Shown: in pieces, positions 49,513 to 64,000 of the stretch
Layout: every line of letters starts with the position of its first letter
Numbering within the stretch: position 1 is the stretch's first letter
NCBI RefSeq assembly: GCF_036324505.1
Contig: NC_086360.1
Location: 7,857,226 to 7,921,225, forward strand
Length of the DNA: 64,000 nucleotides
Direction of reading: 5' to 3'
Source: Eleginops maclovinus
Taxonomy: Eukaryota; Chordata; Actinopteri; Perciformes; Eleginopidae
The notes under the pieces: generated by a model
Seen by the model: the letters and a program-made list of their open reading frames with translations, nothing else
Databases searched by the model: none
What the model was told of the DNA's origin: nothing
Translations under genes and position numbers: made by a program

Positions 49513-52500
49513 ACTACTGATTAATACTTATTTGATATATCATGTCAATAATATTTATTAACAATGATTATAATGTTGGTGGAGGTGCGGCTCATTTCAA
49601 CATTTTTAGTACTACACTGGGACTACTGAATTGTTTTCATTATAGTTCATTCTGATGATTGTTATTTCCATTTCTTTTAATGATTTCACTAATTAAAAAG
49701 AAGCAATTATGTATATCTGTAAGGCTAAAATAAATTAAAACAATTAAAAAGCTGACAAATCAACCTTTGTCAATCAGCTGATAACTCAATTAGTCAGCTC
49801 TAATTGTTATTTAATGTAAAGCAAAACATAATTATATGAGTTTGTATGTTTTGTATGCAATAATCTAAGTCACTAAAGCTGTCAAATAAATCTAGTAGAT
49901 TGAAAAGCTCAATATGCTTAGAAGTAAAAGTGCCATGGAAACATAAATAAAGTCAAGTAAAAGTAAGTTAAAATGTTTACTTCAAATGAAAGTACTTCCG
50001 TATTTAACAAGATAACATCCACCATGAAGGAAAGTACACAAAACATGTGTCAAACTGAACATCCACGGCACTGCCAATTAAACTTCACAAACACAAAATT
50101 GACTTCTTTCATTGAACTCAAAATTGAATTGTTTCATCCTATCTTCCTGAAGCTTTTCCTCCCCTACCTATCATGTATCTCAACTGCTTTAGCTCAGTGC
50201 ATCTCCTACATCTCCTTTGTGCGTTACATTGTTTGACAGCAGTGTTATTCAACAGCGCAAAAAAGATATTTATTTTGTTATATACTGACTCATTTGATTC
50301 AAGCGTGAATATGCATTAGTCAGATGTTCAGTATGTGCAGACAAATTATGAATAAAGGAAGCCAGTTTCTCTGACAGGATTTATACCTAGCTATATATCA
50401 AAGTGGATCATGGTTTGGTATAATCCAACATTTTTGCAAAGGAGGATAAGAGTACTGATCAGATTCGGTTTATTTTGTAGCTATTCTGTTCTTTTCTCTA
50501 GCTCCACAGTAAGTCTGTTTTTATGAGCTTTTATGATGTGCTCTAGTTTGTAAGAGCAGACTCGGGCGACTGCCATGTGCATATTCATACTCTTCACTAA
50601 TGAGGGATTATGAAGGTGGTTGAAATTCCCTTTGTTCAATGTCTTGCAGGACTATTTAGGTGAAACAGCCTAAATATGCTGGATAACTATGTCTTTCCTG
50701 CTTAAATCATGAACATAATTCATATGTCGTTGTGTGGAAGCTTATTAACATGTGTAAAGCTTTAAAGAAAACAGAGAAACATTCGTTTAGTGTAATCTTC
50801 CCCTAAAGCGTAATGCAGATTTTTTCTTTTTTCTAAAAGTTTTATTTCTATTGAGGGTGAAAACACGTTTATTCATTTAAAACATTATGTGTTTTTTTTT
50901 TACTGCTGTCAATGAATAACTTATTTGTTCGCGTTAATCACATTAATAATCTATTAGTAATCATGATTCATCGCAAGTATAAAATACTAGGATTTTTTTG
51001 CATTTTGGGGGGAGATAATCCAAATCCAAGTGTGGTGTTGGAATAAAGAAATATTTGACAAACTGGTATGAGGAATCAGAGGGTTTTTACTTTGTTATAA
51101 CACGATTTCTGAATATTGAATTATTGCCATAAAGCCCGAAAATGTTCGTCAACCATCATTTGCTATTATTTTTGTCTGGCAGGTCATTAGAATAACTGCC
51201 ACTAGCCACATTATTATTTGACTCTGATGTCCTCGTCTGTCATGCAAGCCTGTTAATCACACATTCCACAAACAATAAATGTTGACTTACACATGAAATA
51301 TTGATTTTATAGAGAACACTGCAACTTATATTCCATCTACATAAATCATTTGACATACAAAAGAGTTACAGCAGATCGAGCATGGGTGTATTTCATCTGC
51401 TGTAACTTTCATGCAGTAAAAGTATGAACCTTTGTTGATAAAAGCCAGAGATGCACAATGTCCGTTTTTAGTGGACAGATGATGAAAAATTGTATTTCTC
51501 CTTATGTTACCAAATTGTATTTAGCTGAAAAAATACTACATGATTGGAAAGATATGACTGTCAGCCATATTGCTTTTGAGAAATAGTAGTGCAGGAATGA
51601 GTCCTAAAACCAAGAAATGAGTTAACATTTTACCAGTTCCAGTTCCTTTGCCTTAATGGTTTTGTGAGTTTGTTTTTTGTTAGATGGATGAAATTAAATG
51701 TGAGCTTTCAACAATAGCTGAAGAGATTTTTTTTGTTTGTGCTACGACATAAAATAAGTCAGTAAATACCACTGGTGAATGTCTGAAGTTTTTACGTGCT
51801 GAAAAAACGGCAGTTAACAAGTTGCAAACAACACAAGTCCGCCTTTACTTTAGCAGTGGTGATGCGCAGCCATCAACTGTGAGATAGTTAGTGTTATTTG
51901 TAAAAGGTTAGCCATTTACTTATTCCAATTGCTTTTACGCTTCAAAAGTCATAAAAGCAGTGTTATTATGTGGAGACTGTCCTGCTTAAAAAAAGTGAAA
52001 GGATTGTAAATGTTCATTTGCCACCAATTTTTATTGCAATATTTCGAAATCCAATGGACAATTCTCATTGTTTTTGTCAAGCACTGCTAACTTCTGGGTA
52101 GTCCCACAAAAGATATGTCATCACTGCACCACCCTATTGTTTGGCCAGTTGGCGTAGGTGTATGGGTTTTTCTAACGTTAGTGGACTATAGTATGTGTGA
52201 AAAATGATTCCATACATTCTTGCATCCATTAACTAATTCATCATGTCCTGTTTTCTCATGTCAGAACAGAGTTCCTGATTTTAGACCTGACATCTAAGGC
52301 CCACCTTCTGCTGTCTATCACTGGCTTTTGTTTTTGAGCACAGTCATCTCTTATTTCCTCTAATGTGCCACACAAACGGCTGAAACAATGGTGAATGCTT
52401 CCCTCTCTGCTTTCATGGCACTCACTTGAATGAAAGACACAGCAATAAACTTTGCCCAAACTTTGAAGGAGGTGAATTAGTGGCCCCCATACGGAGTTAG

Positions 52501-53396
52501 AACTGGGTCATGTTGCCTTGTCAGATTGTTTTACACGTCACCTTGTAAACAGGAGATGAAAAAGACTACCACACAGGCATTAGTCATCTCCTTAAGCTGC
52601 TGTGTTGTGCGTTTTCTCCACTACAGTTTAACACGTGTACAGATGAGGACGACAAGGCAGGAAGTCTTCGTAAGTCTACGTGGCTGTGTTTTCGAGCTAT
52701 ATAAATGTTCCTGCTGCACACGTTGACATTTTATGGTCAATAAATGGGAACAATCAGGTCGTTATTTATAAAATGTAATTTTTAATTAAAATTATTTATT
52801 GTATGTTCCCAAAATGGTCAGAACATAGTGGAAAATCAAGTGAAAAGATATTCATGTTACAATAATTTTACAGAGAAAAGTGACATTTGAGAACCTGCTC
52901 ATTGTTGGTGTTTTGCTTGATGAAAGAGCATGAATTATTACTGGGGTATTAAATCACACGCATATACCAAGCAAATATGTTTTGTTAAGTCTGTAGAATA
53001 GGATTTGTGGGATATCAAAAAGTGGTATCTCTGGACTCCTAGGTACCTCATTCAAAATGGTATTTTTACACATATTTTTATACATGTTTAGCCCCAAACA
53101 AATATTGCACTTGTTGCAATTTGAATGTTGCATTTCATATTGCGATTTCAATTAATTGTGATGAGAAAGATGATAGAGAAAAGCTAACCGGACAACAGAC
53201 AAGACTTTAATCTCAGTAGAGGAAAAGAAGCCCTGGTGACAGCGGGACATATAAGCTGTTAAAATAAAGAAATAAAAAGTAAAAGACGTCACAGAGATGA
53301 TGATTACATCATGAGTCACGAGTGAAAGATCTGCCTCCAAGTTGTCTTCAGTGTTTTCATGTCTTTGTTTATCAACCATCTGCATATAGTATCACG

Positions 53397-53400
<4 letters not shown>

Positions 53401-53437
<37 letters not shown>
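53401..53437. repeat. (AT)n microsatellite
   Basis: This is a 37-bp perfect AT run, intergenic, with no associated repeat identified. Confidence 0.95.
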
Positions 53438-53439
<2 letters not shown>

Positions 53440-56400
53440 ACTTGGATGTCCTTTTATGCCCCTGCCTACCTACTTTTCCAAACTGTATATTTACCAAAAT
53501 CAAGAAATATTTTTATTTAAAACCAGCCCAGGGCAGTGTGATTCATCCAATGCTCATACATACATTAATAATGCACAGAAAAAAAGGACATTATTCATTC
53601 CTTAACATTGCAAATGTGAAACAAAGCTCCTGTTTTAAAAGGCTAATATGGGTAAATACCACAGCTTTAATACGTAATCACACAATGCAGTGAATGTAGG
53701 CCAGTGTGGGCAAAAAGGCAAAAAGGCAGGGTTACTTGTCTAGGCTGGTCCTATTTTAGAATAGGTTTCTTGGTAAACTGAATTATTTAAGGAGTGGGTA
53801 CCTAAAATAATCCTTTTACAATCAAAGGCAATCCAGAGTAACTCAGTTATTTGTATCTTAAGTTTCAATTATTGGGCGATTTTGATGGTGGGTTAACAGC
53901 ATTAGAAACTGGTCTTAAATATTTCACATAACACATTTATTAATAAAAAACTAACAGCCAGCTGATACAAAATATATACGACTCTGACATAGTGTGGTCT
54001 AGGAAACGCATAGACACTGCCAGTGGTTGAATACATCTTATTACTGATTTAATAACGGTTTTGTTAATCATTTTAAAAAGCCCTCGGCAGAAATAGGGTC
54101 AAATGGTTTTGCTGTGAAAGATCCTTATCTACGATTAGCATTTAATCATGAGGAGTTATAAAAAGAAATACAAAAAAAATAAAATATTTTATTAAACACC
54201 TCCCACTGGTGGTAATTATCCAAGCTAGATGGAGCTCAGGATGACGAGAAGAGCTCAGATTGACTATACAGGTCAAAAAATGACAGCTTAAAAATGATGG
54301 GCAGAATATGGGTAGAGGGTTGCTTCGGTAAGTGAGGTTACTGTGGGACTGGCTCAATTGGAGAATGGAGACGGATTAGCCAAATAAAGAGAAAAGACAG
54401 GATTTATGTTTTTTTGTTAAAGGTCTGGTAAGTTATTTGTGCGGTTGCCAATATTCATTTGGCTAAAACACTAACCTGTTTTTGCCTTAAAGTGCCAGTG
54501 TCCATAGTGCCTCTTTCTGAGCTTTGGCACCAAATTGTCTTTAAAGCTGCGTTCACATGATACACGATTTTCTCTTCGCCTATTGCGAGCTTGGGCACAA
54601 AGCCTTGCGGTTTTGTGTCTATGGTTATGTCCCCTGCTAGCCTGCTCCACTTCATTCAGCTGTCATCTAATTTGTTGTGCGGTTGAAAGGTCAAACAAGG
54701 TCAAAGTTTAAATATGTTTTACTTTGAGTGCAGTGCTTGGCAAGAGTTGTGAGAAACACAATGGCATCGTCAGCGTAGAGCCGTTTTACAGTATATCATG
54801 TGGATGCTACCTAATGAGGAGCAAGCATATGCCGCATGTGAAAAGGCACTGCAGCCAGCATCTTTTTCTGAGGGCTTCACAATTTTTGTGCAGCTGCTTT
54901 GAACGCTTTGCATTGAAAAGTTTCAGAACCTTCCAGAAAAGCATTGGGGACGTTTCTGTAGAAATTAGATCTCGATGTTTGAGCAGATCAGTCGGGCAGA
55001 CACTGACTGTTGCTGCCAGTCCAAGACACATACAACAGCTGTAATATGTAGTTGAATTATCGTTGTTATAAATACAATAAAAAATGGTTTCGATCAAACG
55101 CTGGGAAAAAGCAATCCCAAGGCCACATGTGGTAACAGGGCCTAAGATTATACGTGAATACAGTTACAGGAGTGGCTAAGTTACTCAAAAGTTACTTAAT
55201 TAATATACAGGTTCAACCAAGCTTATCACTCATCCAAACTCCCTAACAAATACTAGTTGCATTCACGTTCATGACTATACCTAAAATGGGCATGATGGAA
55301 GCCTCTTCATCATATTTTGCAGATGGTAAGCGGATGAGGAAAATTAGTTTTAATGTTAAGGTTAATAGACAAGTCCCTCGTTTTCCTAGAATATGCATTT
55401 CCTGTAATCCTTCAGGCTTGCAAACAGCCTTTTAGCGATTATTAATTATCATATACCAACTCAGGTATTTGACAAGTCCAGTTACTGTGAAGCGTGCATG
55501 TAATTTCATTCTGATTACTCACCCTAAATCAGTTATTTTCGTGCATGCATATGTGCCAACACAACAGGAGCACACTGCACACGCTGTCAATAGGAACTTA
55601 AAAAATAAATAGGAAACAAGAACACTAACAAGCCACTGCTTCCAGGGATGAACCACCATCAGGAGTTAGTAAAAAGAGAGGAAAAAACGCCCTTACAGCT
55701 CTGCCTCAGAGCACAACAGTTGTGATGACCGATAAATAAATTAAATTGCTTATTATTTACTTCTACAGCAAAAGTAAGGCAAGATTTAAACAGTGTTTTT
55801 TTCAATTTTTCTCTTACCTGAGCATGTCCTCACAAATGTTTGGGTTGAAAAGGATGACGCCTCGGAACCCTTTCGTTATTAGAAAATATATTCTTAAAGT
55901 TAAATATGCTTTCTCTGCACACAGTACAAAGAATGAACATCTGGCTACCCTGACATTGACATTTGATCAAAAATGTGTAAAATGTGGTTTCTCTACATAG
56001 GAACATGCCAAAGGACCGTGTTTAAATCTTGTGTTTATCAGAGACTTGCTCATACGTTTATTGGATATAAGACTGAGTTAAAAAATGACTAACTGATTAA
56101 ATGTTTAAGTATGTAAAATGCAATTTAGTTTGTTGCTTATAGCTGTTGGTAGGATTGATTTTTCCCTGAGTTAATTAAATATGGTAATATGTGTCTCTGC
56201 AAACGCCTTGTCACCAGCATCTTCACAATCACATTTCTTTGTAGATCTTAAAACAATAGCTAGTTAATTAAGCTGCCGTTAGCTCTGTCTCCAGCTGAAA
56301 GAGTGCATACTTAAGCTAAGTCAGCATGTATTTTTAGACATAAAAAGAGACTGCCCGGTGGATTCATTATCCTTCCCGCAAGTCCCTGTTTGGATTACAC

Positions 56401-57067
56401 ATATAAAACGTGATATGCAATAGGCGATGAAGCTTAATAATGACACGTATTATCGTGGATGAGCTTCCACTGAATCATCCACAGATAACACCCATCGCTA
56501 TCTCACTGCAGTGCAAAAATCCTCTGCTGTGACTAACAGCTACACCTCTGGTGTACAATTTTTTAATTGGACCTTTTGTCAAAGTGTAAATATATAAACG
56601 AATAGTGGCATCAGCAAGTCCCCGGGGTTAAATTCTCACATCTCCGAGTTGTTCAGGGTTTGATTTGGCACGAGGGGGAAATTACATGTGTGAGCATGTT
56701 TGAGGAAGAGGATGAAGAAACAAATCCTGTGAAACCAGAATCTGCATGATGCCAGCAGAGATTCTCCCACTTGCGATAATCACAGTAACACTGATAGGGA
56801 ATTATGCAATTATGCGAGGATACTCAGAGGATCACAGCTTGGTGTCAGTGCTGTCTCTACATATCAAACACATCTCACCACGGACTGGGCAGAGACTCAA
56901 GCTGCCCTCAGCCCCTTGTGCTGATGTTGGCACAAGGCAGCCGTTGCCAAACGGACTGCACAGGAAAGTCCAATATTTAAACTCTTCACTCTTCTGGTTG
57001 AAAGCAGGGCTGACTACCAGACAGAGGAAATACAGACACTAGACTGTCAATGTTGTGCAACTGTGGG

Positions 57068-57140
57068 AAATGAAGTTGTGGGAGTGCTTTATATATTTCT
57101 GTAAAATAGAGTTGAAATTAAACATTGGGAATAGACATAT
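57068..57140 (+). repeat. 73-bp direct repeat, copy 1
   Basis: The stretch from AAATGAAGTTGTGGGAGTGC to GGGAATAGACATAT is identical by eye to 57986-58058. Similarity stops sharply on both sides. The distance between copy starts is 918 bp. Confidence 0.9.
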
Positions 57141-57429
57141 AAGCACTAAAACAACAGTGATTCTGTCCACTATATTTGGCATCACACGTCTGCATGAATC
57201 TCAACATCAAATACTTTCCATATTGACTTTACAAGATAGCATAGTAGAGAGATGACAGGGAATATGGATTGGAAGGAGGTGATATGAAATCACGTAGCCA
57301 GGGTCTTACTAAAAACACAAACTAAAATGTCATATTTCTAAAATACATTTTCAATAAGGTTATAAAAGGTGTGAGAAAAACTGAACAATATTTACATAAT
57401 AATGTTATATTTAAGTAAAAACAAGAACT

Positions 57430-57915
57430 ATTTTCAGATTAAAGTTGTATTAATTTCTTTGTAATATTTCAAATTAAAGCTGTAATATTTTCAGAATTAA
57501 ATTGTGATATCGCTGAGTAAAGTTGTAATCCTTTCAGAACAAAATGTGTAATTGTCACAAACCGGCTCAGGGAATGTGACAAAAGAGCAGAGACAAGTCA
57601 GGTAAGTAGTTTAGTCATGCATTTATTAAAGTGATAACATATTATCAAAGACAAGGTGAGTGTAAGGTTGGTGTGTGTGTATGTGTAGCAGGCGAGAGAC
57701 GAACCAAAACCGGGTCTGCGTGGCTCCTGGAAGAGAGAGAGAGCAATGAGGAGTGAAGCCTGCATTTGTAGCCTCTGTGGAGACACTCACAGGGTCCCAA
57801 ACTAACGACCCTCCCTGACTGCTGCTGGGAGAGAACAGCAGACACAGAGCAGAGAGGGAGGGGTCGTCGTGATTTTCAGATTAAAGTTGTGACATGTTCA
57901 GAATAAACTTGCACA
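57430..57915 (+). repeat. Degenerate minisatellite split by an insert
   Basis: Units resembling TTTCAGATTAAAGTTGTAAT recur, diverged, at about 57433, 57464, 57488 and 57512 and again at 57874. Between them, about 57558-57866 is GC-richer sequence without these units, starting TGTCACAAACCGGCTCAGGG. This looks like an insertion into an existing tandem array. The insert's class is unknown. Confidence 0.5.
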
Positions 57916-57985
57916 ATACATTTCAAGAAAATGGGCCTCATTATATTTGGAGTTGTCAGTTTAAACTTCCTTAAAAAGGTTATTC

Positions 57986-58058
57986 AAATGAAGTTGTGGG
58001 AGTGCTTTATATATTTCTGTAAAATAGAGTTGAAATTAAACATTGGGAATAGACATAT
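57986..58058 (+). repeat. 73-bp direct repeat, copy 2
   Basis: This is the identical partner of 57068-57140. The flanking sequences differ from those of copy 1. The sequence between the copies contains a degenerate AT-rich minisatellite and a non-repetitive insert. Confidence 0.9.
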
Positions 58059-60141
58059 GTTTGTTGACAATCTGTTGACAGTCTGGTGTATTTATCAACA
58101 TGAGCAAAACTCATATTTGCATTAAAAAATGCAGTAAATCTGTCTGCATGTATCTATAAGAAGAGTATCTCTGGCTGCTAACTGTTTGAAAAGACAGTCC
58201 TTTAAATCACTGCAGCCACCTGAAAGCAGCAGGACACAAACAGTACCATGACACATTTGCCAGAGCACAGGGCTTTTACTCATGAAGCTCCACTGTGTTT
58301 ACCTGCATTCGATCATGTGCAAACACACATGTGAGAGATTACTGGATGACAATACAAAATCACACCGTATAATTCATAAAGTACAAACGTTTTTTCTTAT
58401 TATCTACTTCCATCATTGCATTAAACCTTTTAAAATCCACTTTACACAGATTTGTGCTTCTGTCAACAATATGATTTTCTGGAACAGCTGCCTACATTTG
58501 CTCAGCTGTTTCAGAGCAGTGAGACCAGCGATGTGACTGTCTAAGAGTGCATATATATTCATCACCAAACCCACAGATCTATATTTCACTTGATCCAACT
58601 CGTTTGCACTTGGCTGTCAGGGTTTAGTGAGCAGGCAGCAGGAGAAAGACCCAAAGCCAATAAACCCAGTGAGGACGCAGCGGAAAGAACTCAATGATTT
58701 ATTGGACAATGGCTCACGGGCTGGGAACACTACAGGTAGCAGGCAACAAGTGAATTAATACAGGAATCAAACCAGGAAGAAAAAACACTAAGGGAAAAGG
58801 CTTCAATGCTTCACACCGTGGTTCAAAGAGAAACTGGCACAGAGTGATGTAAACTGTGTTGAGAAGATGAGGATATGGAGAACAAGGTGTAACCAATTAT
58901 GGAAAACACAGGAAGGCTAGAAAGTAAGTGGTCTGAAACAAGAACGGTGAGCGAATTGACCTAAGAGCAGGAAATAACCGAGGTTAGGCAATGGGGAGGT
59001 GCCATTTTCAAAATTGCTACAATGGGGAGATTCCACTGGTTGCAAATGAAGTCAGATAGTATAGAAGACTGTGAGAAAAGATCCCTACTATTCAGTTGAT
59101 TTATTAATCCAGTAAATATTTTCATGACTTCATAGTCTCAGTTCAATACTTTCTACATTTACTTTTTGAGGCCCATTTTGTAAAATATGGTGCCATTTAG
59201 AGGGAAATCAGGAATACCTTGGAATTCATAGGTCTCTACCACACACTGTGATCGCTTCAAAGCTTTCACAGTGTTTTTTCTGTTAAATTTGTGTTGCCTT
59301 ACAATATATTTTTGAGCGTGCAATCGTACTTGGGCCTACACTTTCTTTCGTCACTTCTGGTACCATAAAATTATGAAACACCAAGATGGCGACAGTAAAA
59401 ATGCATAACTTTCAAACGTTAGTTCACGAGCCAATGGCTGACCTTAAAGTGGCTTTCTGTCCATGGGCAGAACTGCTGCATACAGGGCCTTTGATATTGT
59501 AAGTGATTGTAAAATTCAAGTACTTACTATAATCATTCTTCTCAACTAACTCTTCACAGGAAAGTGTATTTTCCAAAGTGAATGTTAATTCTTCCTCTTC
59601 TTCTTTGATTTAGGTCCTTTTTGTCATAGGAAAACCTGACATTTAAAAAAAATGTATATACTCTGTATTGTCGCCAATTAGTCTGTTCAACAAAACCCAG
59701 TGCATAATTGTACTGAATGAACAAAACTGCATGCTCTAAGCAACAAAGACTTTGAGTTTACTTGCCATTTTTTGTCTGATGAAGAGCTTTGGAGTGATTT
59801 TGGTTAACTTGAGCCTCAATCAGCAGAGTTTAAGAGGAATAAAGAATTGTTGTTTGGGAAATGGCCCAAACAAAATGAAATGCCTTTTGATTTGCATGCT
59901 TTAATTCATTATTACCTTTGATTCAACATCAAGAGCATTTTTCATGAGAGAGCTGTTACACAACAGCGCATCTTGTCATATCAGACTAATCCCTGCTTGG
60001 AGCGGCTTCCCACTGACAATCCATTTTGATCACATAATGATCATCTGTCCTCAATAACGTTAAAGGGAGAGGATGCTCCCGACCGTATCACCAGCTCTTG
60101 TAAATGGAATTTAGCCTGATTTTGGATACTGCTTGCAAACA

Positions 60142-60143
<2 letters not shown>

Positions 60144-60228
<85 letters not shown>
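60144..60228. repeat. (CA)n microsatellite
   Basis: This is about 42 perfect CA units, intergenic, followed by CGCAGGG. Confidence 0.97.
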
Positions 60229-60231
<3 letters not shown>

Positions 60232-62639
60232 GGGTTTTGACTAAACTGGGGAACAATGTGCGCCCTCATACCAAGATGCACCTTCCCTGTAAAATTCTAA
60301 AGTGATGCAAGAAAACAATATTTCTGTACATCAAAAACAGTCAAATTAGTCTCCAAAAATGAAAATCATGTCAAATAGAGCATCAGACGGTATACACCAC
60401 TTGGTTTCTATGGAGCTCTGACGTTGAAACTTTCGCGGCCCCATCTTGTATACGGCTGTCATGTTTTCGCGAGAATTGATATATCTTATATACAAGATCA
60501 GCTCCCTCATACTACATTTTTCTAAAAAAAAAAACCCTGCTGTAGTGTTTCCAATACTTTGAAAGACATTACATGACTAACAAACCATCAGAACTACTTG
60601 CCTAAATGTAACCACTTAGCCAAGTCTCGGAGGCAGGGCTTTGGGAAATGAAGTCCAAATGTATCAGTTCGACGGATGTGGGAAATCGCCAAGAGATCCG
60701 GATAATTTTGTACCTGGAAGTCAAGCCTTTTTGGCTTAATACACTATACCAAACACCTTTAACGGAAATGAACAGGGGCCGCCTCCAACACTGTGTCTAT
60801 TACTCCTTACCATAAACTCGGATTAATATTCACCAAATCCTACAGCCAATAATAGTATGTAGACTGAACCCAGGATTAATGTGCCGTCACCTTCTCCGCT
60901 CACAGCATGTAACATAACGCAATCCTGTGCTACATATTGCGTGTGCAAGTTTAGAAGCCAAAGTTGTTTTCCTTAAACCTGCAGTAGAATAAACAGAACA
61001 TTTGAAAATGTCCCAAAACAACTCCTGTGGATTTTTCCTGCCCAGTTCTATACCTTTGATTAGTGAATAATGAGCCTGATTTTGTTTTCGCTGGAACCGC
61101 AGATGCTGTGTAAACGTCATTATTCAAATCATTCTATCTCATCAAAACAAGTCACACATATGACACTTCGACGGCAGCTCAGCCATCATGTCAAACTAAG
61201 AGTGACTGTTTCAGATCTCATTTTAATGGAAGACAGGATGCGTTTCTGACTTGATTAGATGTTTTCTACAGGGACGCCTCACATCCCATAGTTTCAACAA
61301 ATGCTTTAGCGAAAATGTACCCATAGAGAATTTAAATAAATACATACAGTTCCTGCACCTGAAGAGAACAAATACAGTATGTATTAAACTAGATTGTTTC
61401 TGTCAACACGGTATCCAATATAGTTTGTTAAAAGCATTTACTGTTCTTCAAAAGTGGAGGCATTTCACAGGCCCTATAGATACATCATGAATAGTATTGT
61501 TTTTTCAGGTAGCTGTAACATTAAATTGAGGTTTGTTTTGATTGTTGAACTCTGCCTCCTCCTGCATCAAGACAGACATCAAATACTCATTATATTGTAC
61601 GAGCACTGCCAGGGAAACACAATACGAGCCTTTGTTAATGCAAGTATAAAAAGGATTTGTGAAAGCTGATGGAGGATAGGCTTGCAGAGATGGGTTATAC
61701 AATAGTGCGGCTGATAATGCATCTTGAAAATCTGAAGAGTCTATTATTAAAAGGTGAAAAGTGACTGACATTTTTTTCCACAGTCTTTGAAAGTAATGCT
61801 TATTGGCAAAAAATAAGCAAAAATATCGTCCACATACTTTGTAGAAAATAAAAATATAATTTAATCAGCCGTGTGCCCTTCAAAGCAACAAGTCACACAG
61901 TCCATTCAAATGAATGTCTTCGTCAGTGCTATGAGTTCAGAGAAAAATATTTCCTTCTTCTCATACAAAGGTATTATTTATTTGGGCATAATGTGTCTGA
62001 AGATGTCGTATTGGATTGAAAGTGTCAGCTAAATGAAACGTAATGGAAAAAAAAGGACCTGCAGTGTCAACAAGAATTATAATTCTTTTCCCTAAATTGA
62101 CAAAAACATAACTTTGATCTATCAAACTCACTATCCGAGCAGTAAAAACAATAACAATATTCCATTTATGAGTCCAGAGAGTTAAATCCTGCCTGCTTCA
62201 GCGTTGGACCTTCCTTTCGGAATACTCCATACTCTATTTTCAGAAGGCACTCTGAACAAAGAGTTCAAGGGCATCTGATCCTCGAGCACACCCTGAATAC
62301 ATTGATACAGTATGTATAATATAATGTAGAGTATACGGCGTGCATTTCAATTAGAAAAAAGGCCTTGATAGGTTTTATGTTTCTCTTTCAAGGATGGACT
62401 GATGGTGACACATTTTTCTAGGTAATGCACCTTTTGTTAGCATTAGTTTCATGACCAAATATAGCTTTTTCTAAGCCTGATTTTAGCAGATTGTCAACAC
62501 ATTATTGGTTTAACTTTCTTTCATTGCTAAAATAATAAATGTTGATAGTCATTTTCAAGTGAAAAAATGTGTTTATATGCTGGTGCATCTAATCAAAGAC
62601 TTCAGATGGAACACATAAATACCTGGATAGGGGTTTGTT

Positions 62640-63345
<706 letters not shown>

Positions 63346-64000
63346 GTAGTTCTTAAAGTAGCATTTCATGTTGAATTTGTTATATAAGTTTCATTGAACT
63401 ACAGGAACATTTTCCAGACCATTTCATCGCGCAGCACCAATATAAATCTCTGAATCATCATGAAAAAGAGGAACGCTGAAGTCAACAAAACCACATCAGA
63501 CGTCAACTCAGCCAAAGCAACCCAAATTAATGGACGGTTTTATACAATACAACTCAATATCAGTAGAGAAAATGTCCATAAATAAGAACAAGAAGCCAAA
63601 TGCTGTTGACAGTGAAACCTAATGTCCTGGGTAAACAGCATACAATAACTTTTAATAGCAGAATGGACAGTTTCTTACTTTCTCTGAGTAAAAAGCTGAA
63701 ACACAGCAGTCAACCAAATCTGATTTACAAGGCAGATACAAAATATGTCAGGAAATAAATGAAAGTACAACAAAAAATAAGCTGTGACAATCATTAAGAT
63801 GCTAATACATGCTCTAAAATAAAAAATACATGAAGAAAAAATATCCCAAAGCACAACGCTTTATGGTGCCAGGATTCAGCATTCTGACACTTCAAAACGA
63901 ATAATTATTTAATTGAGGAATTATTTGTAGCTGGGATTTCCCAAGCGTGTTTTCAACTGACACAATGCCTCGGGACATGAAGCTTTTTAGACAGCTGAGA
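63346..64000. other. AT-rich intergenic end of the window
   Basis: I see nothing identifiable here beyond AT-rich unique-looking sequence. No ORF resembles a known family. Confidence 0.5.

Larger units (their letters stand above)
39516..62639. other. Intergenic DNA upstream of the adamts3-like gene
   Basis: I find no exon, RNA gene or complete mobile element gene here. Recognised contents are an inverted pair of one repeat (44805 and 48666), a hAT-like fragment (49390-49512), an AT array (53401), a direct repeat and interrupted minisatellite (57068-58058), a possible retroposon fragment (about 58611-58960) and a CA array (60144). The blocks 39520-44800, 45150-48660, 49520-53390, 53440-57060 and 60230-62640 are AT-rich with only accidental short frames. 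CpG-richer scraps near 59330-59410 and 60410-60480 may be repeat relics. Confidence 0.6.

Noticed and set aside
58611..58960. Possible LTR or retroposon fragment starting TGTCAGGGTTTAG
   Set aside because: It has a polyA-signal-like TTTATT and repeat-like texture, but no partner LTR, primer site or coding part was found, so no element is called.

Overview
The window looks like chromosomal DNA from a bony fish. It is AT-rich, mostly non-coding, full of simple repeats, and carries decayed copies of repeat families typical of teleosts: Tc1, pogo-like and Harbinger DNA transposons, hAT-like MITEs, a tRNA-derived SINE and LINE 3' tails. The species cannot be named from the sequence. There is no sign of bacterial operons, CRISPR arrays, prophage or RNA genes.

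The only host protein-coding gene I can support lies on the minus strand: the 5' part of an adamts3-like gene (the ADAMTS2/3/14 procollagen N-proteinase group). Exon 1 (ATG at 38475, donor after 38416) encodes a signal peptide. Exon 2 (31475-31900, possibly from 31905) and exon 3 (11064-11223) encode the N-terminal propeptide. Introns 1 and 2 are about 6.5 kb and 20 kb. Intron 3 starts at 11063 and runs off the left edge, so the catalytic, TSR, spacer and PLAC regions are outside the window. About 215 codons are seen. From what is known of the family, the protein is secreted, trims procollagen N-propeptides and, for ADAMTS3, processes VEGF-C in lymphatic development.

Layout: 1-11063 is intron 3, with a GT microsatellite at the edge, a Tc1-type MITE holding an AT tract (569-855), a nearly complete but broken Tc1 element (8888-10515) and a hAT-like MITE 82 bp from the exon 3 donor. 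11224-31474 is intron 2, with an L2-like tail, a pogo-like deletion element (17567-18037), three relics of one dispersed repeat, a Harbinger relic (27819-28237) and candidate conserved non-coding DNA (13.5-15 kb). 31906-38415 is intron 1, with a SINE and a GGAT array inside a hAT-like repeat. 38476-38962 is the 5' flank, with a palindromic CRE. 38963-64000 is intergenic, with no recognisable exon but further repeats, an exact 73-bp direct repeat (57068 and 57986) and a second broken Tc1 element near 62.6-63.3 kb.

I found no new multi-gene system. The most useful observations are the exon 1/2 splice-phase puzzle in the adamts3-like gene, a furin-type RVKR site in its propeptide, the exact 73-bp direct repeat, and the transposon relics that keep readable DNA-binding domains. 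All family names come from recognising sequence by eye; no database search was run.
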